Shown piece by piece: positions 29,424 to 38,665 of a stretch of DNA of 64,000 nucleotides. The notes under the pieces are model-generated. The model was not told the DNA's origin, searched no databases, and saw only the letters and a program-made list of their open reading frames with translations. The position numbers were made by a program, and so were the translations under genes. Numbering within the stretch: position 1 is the first letter of the stretch; every line of letters starts with the position of its first letter. This DNA comes from Gammaproteobacteria bacterium. Its GTDB lineage: Bacteria; Pseudomonadota; Gammaproteobacteria; Burkholderiales; Burkholderiaceae_C. Where the stretch lies: the NCBI GenBank assembly GCA_018828125.1, contig JAHJWB010000010.1, positions 1 through 64,000 on the forward strand, given 5' to 3'.

Positions 29424-30763
29424 ACACCGCCACGACAACGACCACCACCATCTCCCTGAACGAGGGTTTTTTTGCGCGCCGCAATTGGTTCGACTGGCTG
29501 TTTGCGGCCATCGTGCTGGTGGGCGGCCTGTATGCGCTGCAGCGGTACGGCAGCTTCATGGATGGTTACGAAAAAGGCATTCTGCTGGGCTCCATTCCCT
29601 GCTCCATCTGGCTGTGCTGGTTCTGGCGGCCTCTGCGGGCGCTTCTGCTCATCGTGGCGGCGGTGGCGTTGATGGCCATCGGGCTGTATCAACAGGACGG
29701 CGCGGGCAGCCTGGCGCGCGCCGACACGGTCTTCGGCCTCAAGTATTTTTTATCCAGCCAGTCCGCCATCCTGTGGATGAGCATGTTGTTCTTCATGAGC
29801 ACTGCGTTCTACTGGATCGGCATGTTCTCGCGCGGCGAGGGCCGCACGATGAGCCTGATTGGCTCGCGCATCGCATGGGTGGCCGTGGCCATGGCGCTGA
29901 TTGGCACGCTGGTGCGCTGGTATGAGAGCTACCTCATCGGCCCGGACATTGGCCACATCCCGGTGAGTAACCTGTACGAAGTGTTCGTGCTGTTCTGCTG
30001 GATGACCGCGGCGTTCTACCTGTACTACGAGCAGCAGTACGACACGCGCGCCCTGGGCGGCTTTGTGATGCTGGTGGTCAGCGCAGCAGTCGGGTTCCTG
30101 CTCTGGTACACCGTGGTGCGCGAGGCGCATGAAATTCAGCCCCTGGTGCCTGCCCTCAAGAGCTGGTGGATGAAGCTGCACGTGCCCGCCAACTTCATCG
30201 GCTATGGCACCTTCGCGCTGGCTGCCATGGTGGCCTTTGCCTACCTCATCAAGCAGCAGGCCACCGAAACCCGCTGGTACAAGCTGGCGCCGCTGTGGCT
30301 GCTGGGCGTGGTGCTGTGTTTTGAACCCATCGTGTTCCGCCAGGGCGCGACCGAAAGCGGTGGCAGTTACTGGATGGTGTACTTCGGCATCTCGGCGCTG
30401 ATCGTGGCGAGCATTCTGCTGGGTCGCAAGCGCATTGCCGAGCGGCTGCCGTCTTTCGAGATTTTGGACGATGTGATGTACAAGTCCATCGCCGTGGGTT
30501 TTGCGTTTTTCACCATCGCTACGGTGCTGGGTGCTCTGTGGGCCGCCGAGGCCTGGGGCGGTTACTGGAGCTGGGACCCGAAGGAAACCTGGGCGCTGAT
30601 CGTCTGGCTGAACTATGCCGCCTGGCTGCACATGCGCCTCATGAAAGGCCTGCGTGGCACGGTGTCGGCGTGGTGGGCTCTGGTGGGCCTGGCCGTCACC
30701 ACATTCGCCTTCCTGGGGGTGAACATGTTCTTGAGTGGCTTGCACAGCTACGGCACATTGTGA
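29420..30763 (+). CDS. ccsA: Cytochrome c biogenesis protein CcsA/CcsB (ResC)
   Basis: Haem-handling membrane protein of System II, partner of ResB. The 447-residue polytopic protein carries the tryptophan-rich WWD-type motif (WGGYWSWDPKETWALIVWLN), conserved histidines on either side and the final GLHSYGTL. The start ATGAACACC overlaps the resB stop, indicating coupling. Nomenclature differs between groups: this is the WWD-domain protein, called CcsA, CcsB or ResC. Confidence 0.93.
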   Translation: MNTATTTTTTISLNEGFFARRNWFDWLFAAIVLVGGLYALQRYGSFMDGYEKGILLGSIPCSIWLCWFWRPLRALLLIVAAVALMAIGLYQQDGAGSLARADTVFGLKYFLSSQSAILWMSMLFFMSTAFYWIGMFSRGEGRTMSLIGSRIAWVAVAMALIGTLVRWYESYLIGPDIGHIPVSNLYEVFVLFCWMTAAFYLYYEQQYDTRALGGFVMLVVSAAVGFLLWYTVVREAHEIQPLVPALKSWWMKLHVPANFIGYGTFALAAMVAFAYLIKQQATETRWYKLAPLWLLGVVLCFEPIVFRQGATESGGSYWMVYFGISALIVASILLGRKRIAERLPSFEILDDVMYKSIAVGFAFFTIATVLGALWAAEAWGGYWSWDPKETWALIVWLNYAAWLHMRLMKGLRGTVSAWWALVGLAVTTFAFLGVNMFLSGLHSYGTL

Positions 30764-30820
30764 TGCTGTGACGGGGTGCCGGGGCATAGGCAGGCGGGCA
30801 ACAACTATTGCGTCTTCGGT

Positions 30821-30846
30821 GTAACCTGAACGGTCCAGGGAACGAA
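30821..30846 (+). promoter_or_regulatory. SigF-type ECF promoter of msrPQ
   Basis: GTAACC (30821-30826), exactly 16 bases, then CGAA (30843-30846). This equals the GTAACC-N16-CGAA promoter reported for the Caulobacter SigF ECF sigma factor, whose regulon includes a YedY/YedZ (MsrP/MsrQ) pair. It lies 61 bases upstream of the msrP start. The match is seen directly; the sigma factor assignment is inferred. Confidence 0.65.
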
Positions 30847-30907
30847 CTAACAGTTGTTCTGCTCTACCGCACAGCTGTTTTAACCCGAGAACGACCGGAG
30901 GCCGCCT

Positions 30908-31909
30908 ATGACACACCACCGCAATACAGGTTTCAATCACCCCATCCCTTCGGAAATCACCCCCCGCGCGGTGTACGAAGACCGCCGCCAGATGCTGCGG
31001 CTGATGGCAGGCGGCGCTGCTGGCGCTGCCATGGCGGCGTGGGCAGGGCGGGAAGCCATGGCCCAGCAAGCCCAGGTAACCCGCCCGGGCAAGCTGGCTG
31101 CGCTCGCTGGCGCCAAATCCACGGTCGCTGGCGCCATGTCGATGGAGAAGGTCACCGACTACAAGGACGCGAGCACCTACAACAACTTCTATGAGTTCGG
31201 TACCGACAAGGCCGACCCTGCGCGCAATGCGCACACGCTCAAGACCACTCCGTGGACGGTGGAAGTCGAAGGGCTTGTCAAGAAACCAGGCAAATACGGC
31301 ATTGAAGACTTGCTCAAGCTGAGTGCGCAGGAAGAGCGCATTTACCGCCTTCGCTGCGTCGAGGGCTGGTCGATGGTCATCCCCTGGGTAGGTTATTCGC
31401 TGGCGGAACTCATCAAACGCGTGGAGCCCCAGGGCAACGCGAAGTACGTGGAATTCGTGACTCTGGCCGACAAGGCCACCATGCCGTTTGTGGGCTCGCG
31501 CGTGCTGGACTGGCCCTACGTGGAAGGCTTGCGCATGGATGAGGCCATGCACCCCCTGACCCTGCTGACGTTTGGCATGTACGGCGAGGTGTTGCCCAAC
31601 CAGAACGGCGCTCCCGTGCGCCTGGTGGTACCGTGGAAGTACGGCTTCAAAAGCGCCAAGAGCATCGTCAAGATCCGCTTTGTGGAAAAAGAGCCAGGCA
31701 CGGCCTGGAACAAGGCGGCCAAGCAGGAGTATGGCTTTTATTCCAACGTAAACCCCGAGGTGGACCACCCCCGCTGGAGCCAGGCCACCGAACGCCGTAT
31801 TGGTGAAGACGGCCTTTTTGCCAAAAAGCGCAAGACGCTGATGTTCAATGGCTACGAGGCACAGGTGGGCCAACTCTACGCAGGCATGGACCTCAAGAAG
31901 TTTTATTGA
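30908..31909 (+). CDS. msrP: Protein-methionine-sulfoxide reductase, catalytic subunit MsrP
   Basis: Periplasmic molybdenum-cofactor enzyme that repairs oxidised methionine in envelope proteins. The 333-residue protein has a Tat signal (R26-R27 in [13 protein letters not shown], ending about AMA-Q), the molybdenum-ligand cysteine in [11 protein letters not shown] near residue 150 and the sulfite-oxidase-like fold ([20 protein letters not shown]). ACCGGAGG precedes the ATG. It forms an operon with msrQ. Its promoter matches the SigF ECF consensus, which points to induction by oxidants such as hypochlorite or metals. Confidence 0.95.
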   Translation: MTHHRNTGFNHPIPSEITPRAVYEDRRQMLRLMAGGAAGAAMAAWAGREAMAQQAQVTRPGKLAALAGAKSTVAGAMSMEKVTDYKDASTYNNFYEFGTDKADPARNAHTLKTTPWTVEVEGLVKKPGKYGIEDLLKLSAQEERIYRLRCVEGWSMVIPWVGYSLAELIKRVEPQGNAKYVEFVTLADKATMPFVGSRVLDWPYVEGLRMDEAMHPLTLLTFGMYGEVLPNQNGAPVRLVVPWKYGFKSAKSIVKIRFVEKEPGTAWNKAAKQEYGFYSNVNPEVDHPRWSQATERRIGEDGLFAKKRKTLMFNGYEAQVGQLYAGMDLKKFY

Positions 31910-31957
31910 TCCATAGCCAGGTTGTTCCTGTGCTCGCTCTCCGGCGAGTCTGATGAG

Positions 31958-32629
31958 ATGCTCGAGCCCATGCGAAAACTTCTGCTCCATCCCGCCGCTA
32001 AACCCGTAGTGTTTGCGATGTGCCTGCTGCCCTTGGTGTGGCTGGTTTACGCCGCGTTTGCAAATCAGCTGGGGGCTAATCCTGCAGAGGCCTTGATTCG
32101 TTCCACTGGCGACTGGACCCTGCGCGCGCTGTGCCTGGTTCTAGCAGTCACGCCGCTGCGGTTGCTTACATCGACCCCTCAACTGGCCCGGTTTCGGCGC
32201 ATGCTGGGCTTGTTCGTGTTTTTCTACGCCGTGCTGCATTTGCTCAGCTACGCCTGGTTTGACATGGGATTTGATGTGGCCGACATCGTGCGGGACATCA
32301 TCAAGCGGCCTTTCATCCTCGTAGGCTCGCTGGCGCTGTTGCTGCTGGCACTGCTGGCGGCCACCTCGTTCAACCGCGCCATCAAGGCCATGGGTGCCAA
32401 GCGCTGGCAGGCGCTGCACCGCACGGTGTATGCCGTTGCCGCATTGGCAATCCTTCACTTCTTCTGGATGCGAGCGGGCAAGAACGACTTTGGTGAAGTG
32501 GCGGTGTACGCCGCCATTCTTGCGGCGCTGATGGGGTGGCGCGTCTGGAACGGGCTGCGCAAACGGCGTGCTGCACGGGCAGGAGCCTCCTCTGCGGTGG
32601 TACACCGCCCCGCCACCCGCACCCACTGA
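31958..32629 (+). CDS. msrQ: Haem-binding membrane subunit MsrQ
   Basis: Inner-membrane b-type haem protein that passes electrons from the quinone pool or a flavin reductase to MsrP. The protein of about 223 residues has six hydrophobic segments and conserved histidines (YAVLHLLSYAW, LHRTVYAVAALAILHFFWM) of the ferric-reductase-like YedZ family. The start is uncertain: ATG 31958 (MLEPMRKLLL) and ATG 31970 (MRKLLLHP) are both plausible; a TTG at 31922 is not supported. It follows msrP closely. A REP-like element follows the stop. Confidence 0.9.
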   Translation: MLEPMRKLLLHPAAKPVVFAMCLLPLVWLVYAAFANQLGANPAEALIRSTGDWTLRALCLVLAVTPLRLLTSTPQLARFRRMLGLFVFFYAVLHLLSYAWFDMGFDVADIVRDIIKRPFILVGSLALLLLALLAATSFNRAIKAMGAKRWQALHRTVYAVAALAILHFFWMRAGKNDFGEVAVYAAILAALMGWRVWNGLRKRRAARAGASSAVVHRPATRTH

Positions 32630-32639
32630 GCATTTAGCT

Positions 32640-32704
32640 ATTGAATATATAGCTATGAGCGCTTTTTGGATAAGCGCTAGAGGCCAATTTGACGTATATT
32701 TTGA
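32640..32704 (+). repeat. REP-like element, copy 7
   Basis: TATATAGCTATG flank, arms AGCGCTT and AAGCGCT around TTTGGAT, then CTAGAGGCCAATTTGACGTA. It lies in the convergent gap between msrQ and the MBL-fold gene and ends at the latter's stop codon. Confidence 0.85.
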
Positions 32705-32705
32705 G

Positions 32706-33533
32706 TCAGCGGGCTGTTGGCGACAGTGCAGGGCGCATCTGGCGCGTGACGGGGTCTATAAAGCCCGTGGGGATCTGGTAGACGCGGTCGTCAAACAGGT
32801 CGATCCCGCACATCAGGTTTTCGATCCAGTGAAAGAAGTCGTTGATGGCGTCCTTTCCCACGATGGGCGCGCCGTGTTGCGGCACCAGCATTGAGATGTC
32901 CAGTTGCCGCGCCATGCATGTCCACATGCGCAGGATCTTGTTGGACACCATATAGCGGCGGTGAAAGCCTTCCATGCGCGGAATGTGTGCCTTCAAGTCC
33001 GTGATCGGCACGCGCGCTTCGGCGCCCGACGTCATCGACACCCCGAGGTCGCCGGTAAACAAAATGCGGCTCACCGGGTCATAGAAGTGAAAGTTGCCTT
33101 CGGAGTGCATGAAATGCGCGGGCAGCAATACCAGTTCATGACGCCCCAGCGGCAGATGGCCGCCACTGTCGGGCACACCAATGACGCGGTTTTCTGTTTT
33201 GCCCACCTTGGTGAAGTGCGGCGCAAAACGCTCCCACACCCGCGAGATCACCAGATTGGCCTTGGTGCTGGTCATCCACCGGTCGAGCGACGCAATGATG
33301 TCCGGGTCGGCATGGGAAGCGATCACGTACGACAGCTTGTGGGGTGGGAAGTGCTTGGTCATTCCCATGAACAGTTCATTGAAGGCGAGGTTGCCACCCG
33401 GGTCGATGATGGCACCCGTGTCGTCGTCCACAATCAAGAACTGATTGGCTTGCACCGCCTGACCATCCTCTTCAATGAGGTCGGTGAACATCAGGCAAGC
33501 GTGGTTTTTGTCGCGGTAGAGTTCAATGGCCAT
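32706..33533 (-). CDS. MBL-fold metallohydrolase, flavodiiron-like
   Basis: A 275-residue metallo-beta-lactamase-fold protein resembling the di-iron domain of flavodiiron proteins, but without any flavodoxin domain. Metal-site motifs are SHADPD (in place of the usual HxExD), LLPAHFMHSEGNFHFYD, LFTGDLGVS and VPQHGAPI. Oxygen or NO handling is possible, as in stand-alone ODP-type proteins; the substrate is not known. The ATG at 33533 (MAIELYRDK) was chosen because it begins the family homology. It occupies the position after lptM where I would expect lysA in this lineage. Confidence 0.75.
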   Translation of the reverse strand: MAIELYRDKNHACLMFTDLIEEDGQAVQANQFLIVDDDTGAIIDPGGNLAFNELFMGMTKHFPPHKLSYVIASHADPDIIASLDRWMTSTKANLVISRVWERFAPHFTKVGKTENRVIGVPDSGGHLPLGRHELVLLPAHFMHSEGNFHFYDPVSRILFTGDLGVSMTSGAEARVPITDLKAHIPRMEGFHRRYMVSNKILRMWTCMARQLDISMLVPQHGAPIVGKDAINDFFHWIENLMCGIDLFDDRVYQIPTGFIDPVTRQMRPALSPTAR

Positions 33534-33652
33534 GGCCGTCCTGCGGTGCAATAAAGCGCAGACTGTACGAGTGCCACAGCGTGGGACGCTTGATGGAGAT
33601 CAAGCGAAGAGAGAATGAATGACCACGCGCGGTGGTCTGCACACAGAGCTTG

Positions 33653-33871
33653 TCAGCGGGGCGCCGACGCGGCCGGTGCGGGGACGGGGGGCGTGACTTC
33701 GGCCGCGGAAGAACTGCCGCCCGGAGTGAGCGTCTGCGGCAATGTGGCCCGTTGGGTGGCCGCTGGCCCGGTGGGCAGAAACAGGGGGCCACGTTGTCCG
33801 CAACCCGCAAGGGCCGCCGCACTGGCAGCAAGGACAAGTGTCCTGACTAGAATTTGGGGAGCTTTCAACAT
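33653..33871 (-). CDS. lptM: LptM (YifL)-type small lipoprotein
   Basis: A 72-residue lipoprotein with a typical signal and lipobox LAGC (C24), followed by GQRGPLFLP, the signature of the YifL/LptM family that helps the LptD translocon assemble in the outer membrane. The C-terminal part is low-complexity Ala/Pro/Ser. It is divergent from cyaY, the same neighbourhood as in E. coli. Only 12 bases separate the two start codons, so each gene's ribosome-binding or promoter sequence must lie within the other. Confidence 0.9.
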   Translation of the reverse strand: MLKAPQILVRTLVLAASAAALAGCGQRGPLFLPTGPAATQRATLPQTLTPGGSSSAAEVTPPVPAPAASAPR

Positions 33872-33883
33872 GCGCAAATTGTA

Positions 33884-34213
33884 ATGACCGACCTCGAATT
33901 CCTGGACCACGCCGAAAAACTGCTTGCGGGCGTCGAGCGCAGTTGTGACCTGATCAACGACACCACAGACGCCGACGTCGACGCCCAGCGGTCCGGGGGC
34001 ATGGTCACCTTGACGTTCCCCAACCGCAGCCAGATCGTGATCAACCTGCAAAAACCGCTGCATGAGGTCTGGATGGCGGCAAAGTCTGGCGGTTATCACT
34101 ACCGGTTTGATGGCAGCCTCTGGCAAGACACCAAAGGAGCCGGGGAGTTTTTTGCGTGCCTCAGCCGCGATGCGGCTTTGCAGTCCGGGTTGCCGCTGGC
34201 CTTCACGGCCTAG
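33884..34213 (+). CDS. cyaY: Frataxin-like iron donor protein CyaY
   Basis: A 109-residue frataxin homologue that binds iron and modulates Fe-S cluster assembly on IscS/IscU. The acidic first helix ([16 protein letters not shown]) and the strands [19 protein letters not shown] and [13 protein letters not shown] are characteristic. Length matches the family. The start at ATG 33884 fits the homology; no strong ribosome-binding site is seen because the upstream region is the start of lptM. Confidence 0.93.
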   Translation: MTDLEFLDHAEKLLAGVERSCDLINDTTDADVDAQRSGGMVTLTFPNRSQIVINLQKPLHEVWMAAKSGGYHYRFDGSLWQDTKGAGEFFACLSRDAALQSGLPLAFTA

Positions 34214-34300
34214 ACCTGTGGCGAGCAGTGTACCGGGATGGACAACTGCTCGGTTACACGTCTGGTTGGACGAGGGCAAATGAGGGAGTGGACCGGCCTG

Positions 34301-36700
34301 TCAGTTGCGGAACAGATCGAGAATTCTGCTGCGCTCCTCTGCCGGCGGTGGCGCTGTGGGCGCTACCGCGGAGGATGCAGATCTGTCATCCAGCCCAACG
34401 CTTCCCACCCCTCCATTGCGCGCGTATTCGTCATAAAACCACTCGCCGCCCACGTTCACCACGCCAGGGGGCACCGGGGTCTCCATCACAGGTACACCCT
34501 TCAGGGCCTGCTGCATAAAGCTGATCCATACGGGCAGGCTGAGTCCGCCACCCGTCTCGCGGTTGCCCAGGTTGCGCGGTGTGTCGTAGCCAATCCAAGT
34601 CACCGCCGTGATGGTCGGTTGGTACCCCGCAAACCAGGCGTCCCACGAGTCATTGGTAGTGCCCGTTTTTCCGTACAAGTCGGGCCGTTTGAGGGTGCCC
34701 TGAGCGCGTGCAGCGGTTCCCGAGCGCGTCACTTCTTGCAGCAAGCTGTTCATGATGAACGCATTGCGCGCATCGATGGCCCGAGGCTGTTCGCTGGTCA
34801 CGGGGGGCGTGGTCTCGGATATGACGCGGCCTTTGTGGTCAGTGACCTTGGTAATGAGCCAAGGATTCATGCGATAGCCGCCGTTGGCAAATACGGAATA
34901 CCCCGCTGCCACCTGCAACGGCGTAACGGAGCCTGCGCCCAGCGCCATCGTCAAATAGGCAGGGTGCCGATCTGCATCAAATCCGAACCGCGAGACCCAT
35001 TCCTGCCCTGCCTTGGGGCCGACGGCCTGGAGCACGCGGATGGAAACCATGTTCTTGGATCGGGCGAGCCCGGTACGCAGGCTCATGGGACCGTCGTATT
35101 TGCCGTCATAGTTCTTCGGTTCCCAAGGTTGACCGCCCGTCACGCCTGCATCAAAAAACAGCGGCGCGTCGTTCACGATGGTCGCCGGGGTGAATCCTTT
35201 CTCCAGAGCCGCTGAGTAGATGAAAGGCTTGAAACTGGAGCCCGGCTGGCGCCACGCTTGCGTGACGTGATTGAACTTGTTCTTGTCAAAATCAAATCCG
35301 CCCACCAGCGCACGGATGGCTCCGGTACGAGGATCCAGGGCAACGAAAGCGCCCTCGACCTCGGGGAGTTGCGTGATTTCCCAGGTATTTTTGGACGTCT
35401 TGACCACACGGATCACCGCTCCGCGCCGAATCTTGATGTTGGGGGGGGCTTTGTCGCTGAGTCCCGATTGGGCGGGCTTGAGTCCATCGCCCACAATCTC
35501 CAAAGTGTCGCCGTTGGCCCGTGCCGCGACGATTTTGCGCGCATTCGCCTCCAGCACCACCGCGGAGAGCACGTCGCCGTTGTCCGGGTGGTTGGCGAGA
35601 GCATCGTCAATGGCGTCTTCGACTTCTTGCGCCGCGGTGGGGAGCGCGACAAATTTCTCGGGGCCTCGGTATTGTTGGCGTCGCTCGTAATCCATGATGC
35701 CCTTGCGCAGCGCCCCATAGGCTGCATCTTGTTCAGCGGCATTAAGCGTGGTGTAGACGTTCAGCCCCCGGGTGTAGGCCTCATTGCCGTACTGAGCGAA
35801 GATGAGCTGCCGCGCCATCTCAGCCACGTACTCTGCATGCACTCGCGTGTTGTCAGGACCCGAACGGATCTTCAACTCTTCTTTCTTCGCATTGATCGCT
35901 TCTAGTTCAGAAATGAACCCGTTCTCCTGCATGCGCTCAATGATGTAAAGCTGGCGCGAGCGGGCACGTTTTGGATTGCTGATGGGGTTGTAAGCGGAGG
36001 GCGCCTTGGGCAACCCCGCCAGCATGGCTGCTTCAGCGATGGAGACGGATTTGAGCGGTTTTCCAAAATAGGCCTCCGAAGCCGCAGCGAAACCATAAGC
36101 CCGGTTTCCCAGATAAATCTGGTTCATGTAAATCTCAAGAATTTGGTCTTTTGACAACAAATGCTCTAATTTAAATGTCAGTAAGATTTCGTAAATTTTG
36201 CGTGTAAATGTTTTCTCTGATGAGAGATAAACATTCCGCGCCACTTGCATGGTGATGGTCGACGCCCCTTGGCTTTTTACCTTGCCCAAGTTTGCAAGGC
36301 CCGCTCGCATCACGCCTTTGTAGTCAACGCCTCCATGTTGAAAGAAGCGGGTGTCTTCAATGGCGAGAACGGCATCCTTCATGACTTTGGGGATCTCGCC
36401 AATCGGCGTCAGGTTACGTCGCTCTTCACCAAACTCTCCAAGGAGCGCGCCTTCTGAAGAGTAGACCCTCAGAGGCAACTTTGGCCTGTAGTCTGCAAGG
36501 TCAGAGATGTCTGGAAGGTTCGGATATGCCACAGCAAGAGCTACGGCGATTGTCAGAACCAGTGCCAAAGCACCTGCGGCGGCAAGCCCAGTCAACCAAA
36601 GAAAGACCCGGAACACCCAGCGAAGCCAAGTGGGAAGCCGTCGTGTTGAGGTGCTGTCCGAATTCTTCTCGGAGGGTTTCGAGGGGGAGGTCCGCGGCAT
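34301..36700 (-). CDS. mrcA: Penicillin-binding protein 1A
   Basis: Bifunctional class A PBP that polymerises and crosslinks peptidoglycan. The 799-residue protein has a cytoplasmic N-terminus, one membrane anchor (~residues 30-55), a GT51 glycosyltransferase domain (EDTRFFQHGGVDYKGVMRA) and a transpeptidase domain with GSSFKP (SxxK), an SKN motif and KTGTTND. Length is typical. It is divergent from pilMNOPQ, the classic ponA/pil neighbourhood of beta- and gamma-proteobacteria. The 5' third is more A+T-rich than most genes in the window, continuing the trend of the adjacent pil genes. A run of eight G occurs at 35441-35448 on the plus strand. Confidence 0.95.
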   Translation of the reverse strand: MPRTSPSKPSEKNSDSTSTRRLPTWLRWVFRVFLWLTGLAAAGALALVLTIAVALAVAYPNLPDISDLADYRPKLPLRVYSSEGALLGEFGEERRNLTPIGEIPKVMKDAVLAIEDTRFFQHGGVDYKGVMRAGLANLGKVKSQGASTITMQVARNVYLSSEKTFTRKIYEILLTFKLEHLLSKDQILEIYMNQIYLGNRAYGFAAASEAYFGKPLKSVSIAEAAMLAGLPKAPSAYNPISNPKRARSRQLYIIERMQENGFISELEAINAKKEELKIRSGPDNTRVHAEYVAEMARQLIFAQYGNEAYTRGLNVYTTLNAAEQDAAYGALRKGIMDYERRQQYRGPEKFVALPTAAQEVEDAIDDALANHPDNGDVLSAVVLEANARKIVAARANGDTLEIVGDGLKPAQSGLSDKAPPNIKIRRGAVIRVVKTSKNTWEITQLPEVEGAFVALDPRTGAIRALVGGFDFDKNKFNHVTQAWRQPGSSFKPFIYSAALEKGFTPATIVNDAPLFFDAGVTGGQPWEPKNYDGKYDGPMSLRTGLARSKNMVSIRVLQAVGPKAGQEWVSRFGFDADRHPAYLTMALGAGSVTPLQVAAGYSVFANGGYRMNPWLITKVTDHKGRVISETTPPVTSEQPRAIDARNAFIMNSLLQEVTRSGTAARAQGTLKRPDLYGKTGTTNDSWDAWFAGYQPTITAVTWIGYDTPRNLGNRETGGGLSLPVWISFMQQALKGVPVMETPVPPGVVNVGGEWFYDEYARNGGVGSVGLDDRSASSAVAPTAPPPAEERSRILDLFRN

Positions 36701-36886
36701 ATCGCTCCGATAGGGTAAGACAGCGCATTATAAAAAATGTCTGACCCAAGGACGACTGAAATACACCGCTCGCCGCGCAGTCGAACTTGCCGAAAGGCGC
36801 CTCACTCGCGCCAAGTGGCGTTGCATAGGGGCAAATTTCCGTCTGCTTTTGGCAACGTTCCGAAGCTGTTACAGCGGGAAAATTCT

Positions 36887-36915
36887 TTGCCGGAGAACTA
36901 TCTTACTGATAGCAT
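36887..36915 (+). promoter_or_regulatory. Possible sigma-70 promoter of the pil operon
   Basis: TTGCCG, 17 bases, TAGCAT, in the 271-base gap between mrcA and pilM; each hexamer matches four of six consensus positions. It lies 57 bases before the pilM start. The rest of the gap is A+T-rich with no gene. Confidence 0.3.
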
Positions 36916-36971
36916 TCATGTGAAGTGTTAAGTTTTGTTGCCTCATTTTGGCAAGTTACAGGGGACCAATC

Positions 36972-38051
36972 TTGAGCTCAATGGGGTCTTTGTTCAGTCG
37001 CCAGTCCGCACCGCTGCTGGGAATCGACATCAGTTCCTCTAGCGTGAAGCTGGTTGAACTGGGTCGTGATAAGGCCGGTGGTCTGGTTCTCGAGCGTTGT
37101 GCTATCGAGCCGCTGGAGCGCGGTTGGATCACCGACGGAAATATCGAGAAATTCGATGAGGTTGCAGACGCCTTGCGTCGGCTAGTGAAAAAAAGCGGCA
37201 CCAGAACGAAAAATGTCGCTCTCGCGCTGCCGCCATCTGCGGTCATTACCAAGAAGATCACGTTGCCTGGTGGAATGACCGAGCAAGAACTCGAGGTGCA
37301 GGTCGAGTCCGAGGCTAATCAGTACATTCCATTTTCATTGGATGAAGTGAGTCTGGACTTCTGTGTGATTGGGCCAAGCAAGAATGCGCCAGGGGACGTC
37401 GATGTCCTGATAGCAGCTTCGCGGCGTGAGAAAGTCCAAGACCGTCAAGGTTTGGCCGAAGCTGCCGGGCTTAAGCCTGTTGTCGTGGACATTGAATCTC
37501 ATGCGTCCCGACTCGCCGCGGGTCGGTTGATTGAAGCTTTACCCAAAAACGGCGTAGATGCCATGGTGGCACTTTTTGAAGTTGGGGCCTTAACTACGAG
37601 TATGCAAGTCATTCGAAACGAAGAAGTTTTGTATGACCGCGACCAAGCCTTCGGCGGCGCTCAATTGACCCAACTAATTGTCCGACAGTACGGTTTTTCG
37701 GTCGAAGAAGCTGAAAGCAAGAAGAGAAATGGTGACCTGCCGGAAGACTACCAAGCTGCAGTTCTGCGTCCGTTTGTAGACAGTATGGCCCAAGAAATTG
37801 GAAGGGCATTGCAGTTCTTCTTCACCAGTACGCCGCACAACCGCGTGGACCACATCATGCTTGCAGGGGGATCGGCGCCTTTGCCTGGTCTGACCGAAGC
37901 GGTTACACAGCAAACAGGGTTTGCTTGTAGCGCCGTCAATCCCTTTGACGGCATGGAAATTGGAAGTTCCGTTCGACTGAAGAAAATGGTTCGTGAAGCC
38001 CCGTCTTATCTGACGTCTTGTGGCCTGGCCATGCGGAGGTTTTTGCAGTGA
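36972..38051 (+). CDS. pilM: Type IV pilus assembly protein PilM
   Basis: Cytoplasmic actin-like ATPase of the type IV pilus alignment complex, which binds the N-terminus of PilN. The protein of about 359 residues begins LLGIDISSSSVKLVELG (the phosphate-1 loop of the actin fold) and has further nucleotide-binding segments ending MLAGGSAPLPGL. I chose the TTG at 36972 (MSSMGSLFSRQ) because AGGGGA lies six bases upstream; ATG 36981 is the alternative. First gene of the operon. Codon use is markedly more A+T-rich than in genes outside this cluster. Confidence 0.93.
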   Translation: MSSMGSLFSRQSAPLLGIDISSSSVKLVELGRDKAGGLVLERCAIEPLERGWITDGNIEKFDEVADALRRLVKKSGTRTKNVALALPPSAVITKKITLPGGMTEQELEVQVESEANQYIPFSLDEVSLDFCVIGPSKNAPGDVDVLIAASRREKVQDRQGLAEAAGLKPVVVDIESHASRLAAGRLIEALPKNGVDAMVALFEVGALTTSMQVIRNEEVLYDRDQAFGGAQLTQLIVRQYGFSVEEAESKKRNGDLPEDYQAAVLRPFVDSMAQEIGRALQFFFTSTPHNRVDHIMLAGGSAPLPGLTEAVTQQTGFACSAVNPFDGMEIGSSVRLKKMVREAPSYLTSCGLAMRRFLQ

Positions 38052-38662
38052 TATTGATTAATTTACTTCCGCACCGGGAGGCAGCACGTAAACGCCGGAA
38101 GGAGTCCTTTCAAGCGACGATGTTTGCTTCCTTCTTAGTTGGATTGCTGATTGCTGGAGCAATCTACTGGTGGTTTCAGATGATGATTGCCACGCAGCAA
38201 GAAAAGAATAAGTTTCTCCAGAGTGAAATTACGGTCCTGGAGAATCAAATCAAAGAGATTGCCACAATTGAGGATGAAATTGCAGCGCTGAGAGCTCGTC
38301 AAAAAGCTGTTGAGGATTTACAGTCTGATAGAAACTTACCAGTTCACTTACTCAATGAGTTGGTCAGGCAAGTGCCTGACGGAGCGTACGTCAATAGTAT
38401 CAAGCAAACCGAGCAGATTATTGAGATGAAAGGAATTGCTCAATCAAATGAACGGGTGTCGGAAATGCTGCGAAATTTGACGGATAACACACCGTGGCTT
38501 TCGAAGCCTGAACTGGTTGAAATTGTTGCAAGCAATATTAACCTGACCCCTAGGGATCAAAGAAGAGTTTCTACATTTAATCTACGATTCAGGTTGATGC
38601 GTACTGGCGAAGTTCAAAAAGCGAAAGATCCCGCAAGTTCTGGTATTGTGACGGGAAAATAG
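38048..38662 (+). CDS. pilN: Type IV pilus assembly protein PilN
   Basis: Bitopic inner-membrane protein of 204 residues: a short N-terminal PilM-binding segment (LINLLPHRE), a helix at ~22-43 (FASFLVGLLIAGAIYWWF), then a coiled coil and a ferredoxin-like periplasmic domain that pairs with PilO. The start is GTG 38048, overlapping the pilM stop, with GGAGG nine bases upstream. Strongly A+T-rich codon usage. Confidence 0.92.
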   Translation: MILINLLPHREAARKRRKESFQATMFASFLVGLLIAGAIYWWFQMMIATQQEKNKFLQSEITVLENQIKEIATIEDEIAALRARQKAVEDLQSDRNLPVHLLNELVRQVPDGAYVNSIKQTEQIIEMKGIAQSNERVSEMLRNLTDNTPWLSKPELVEIVASNINLTPRDQRRVSTFNLRFRLMRTGEVQKAKDPASSGIVTGK

Positions 38663-38665
38663 CAT

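Noticed and set aside
35441..35448. Run of eight G within mrcA as a phase-variation tract
   Set aside because: Shorter than the G9 and G10 runs and explained by consecutive Pro codons on the minus strand in a gene unlikely to vary.
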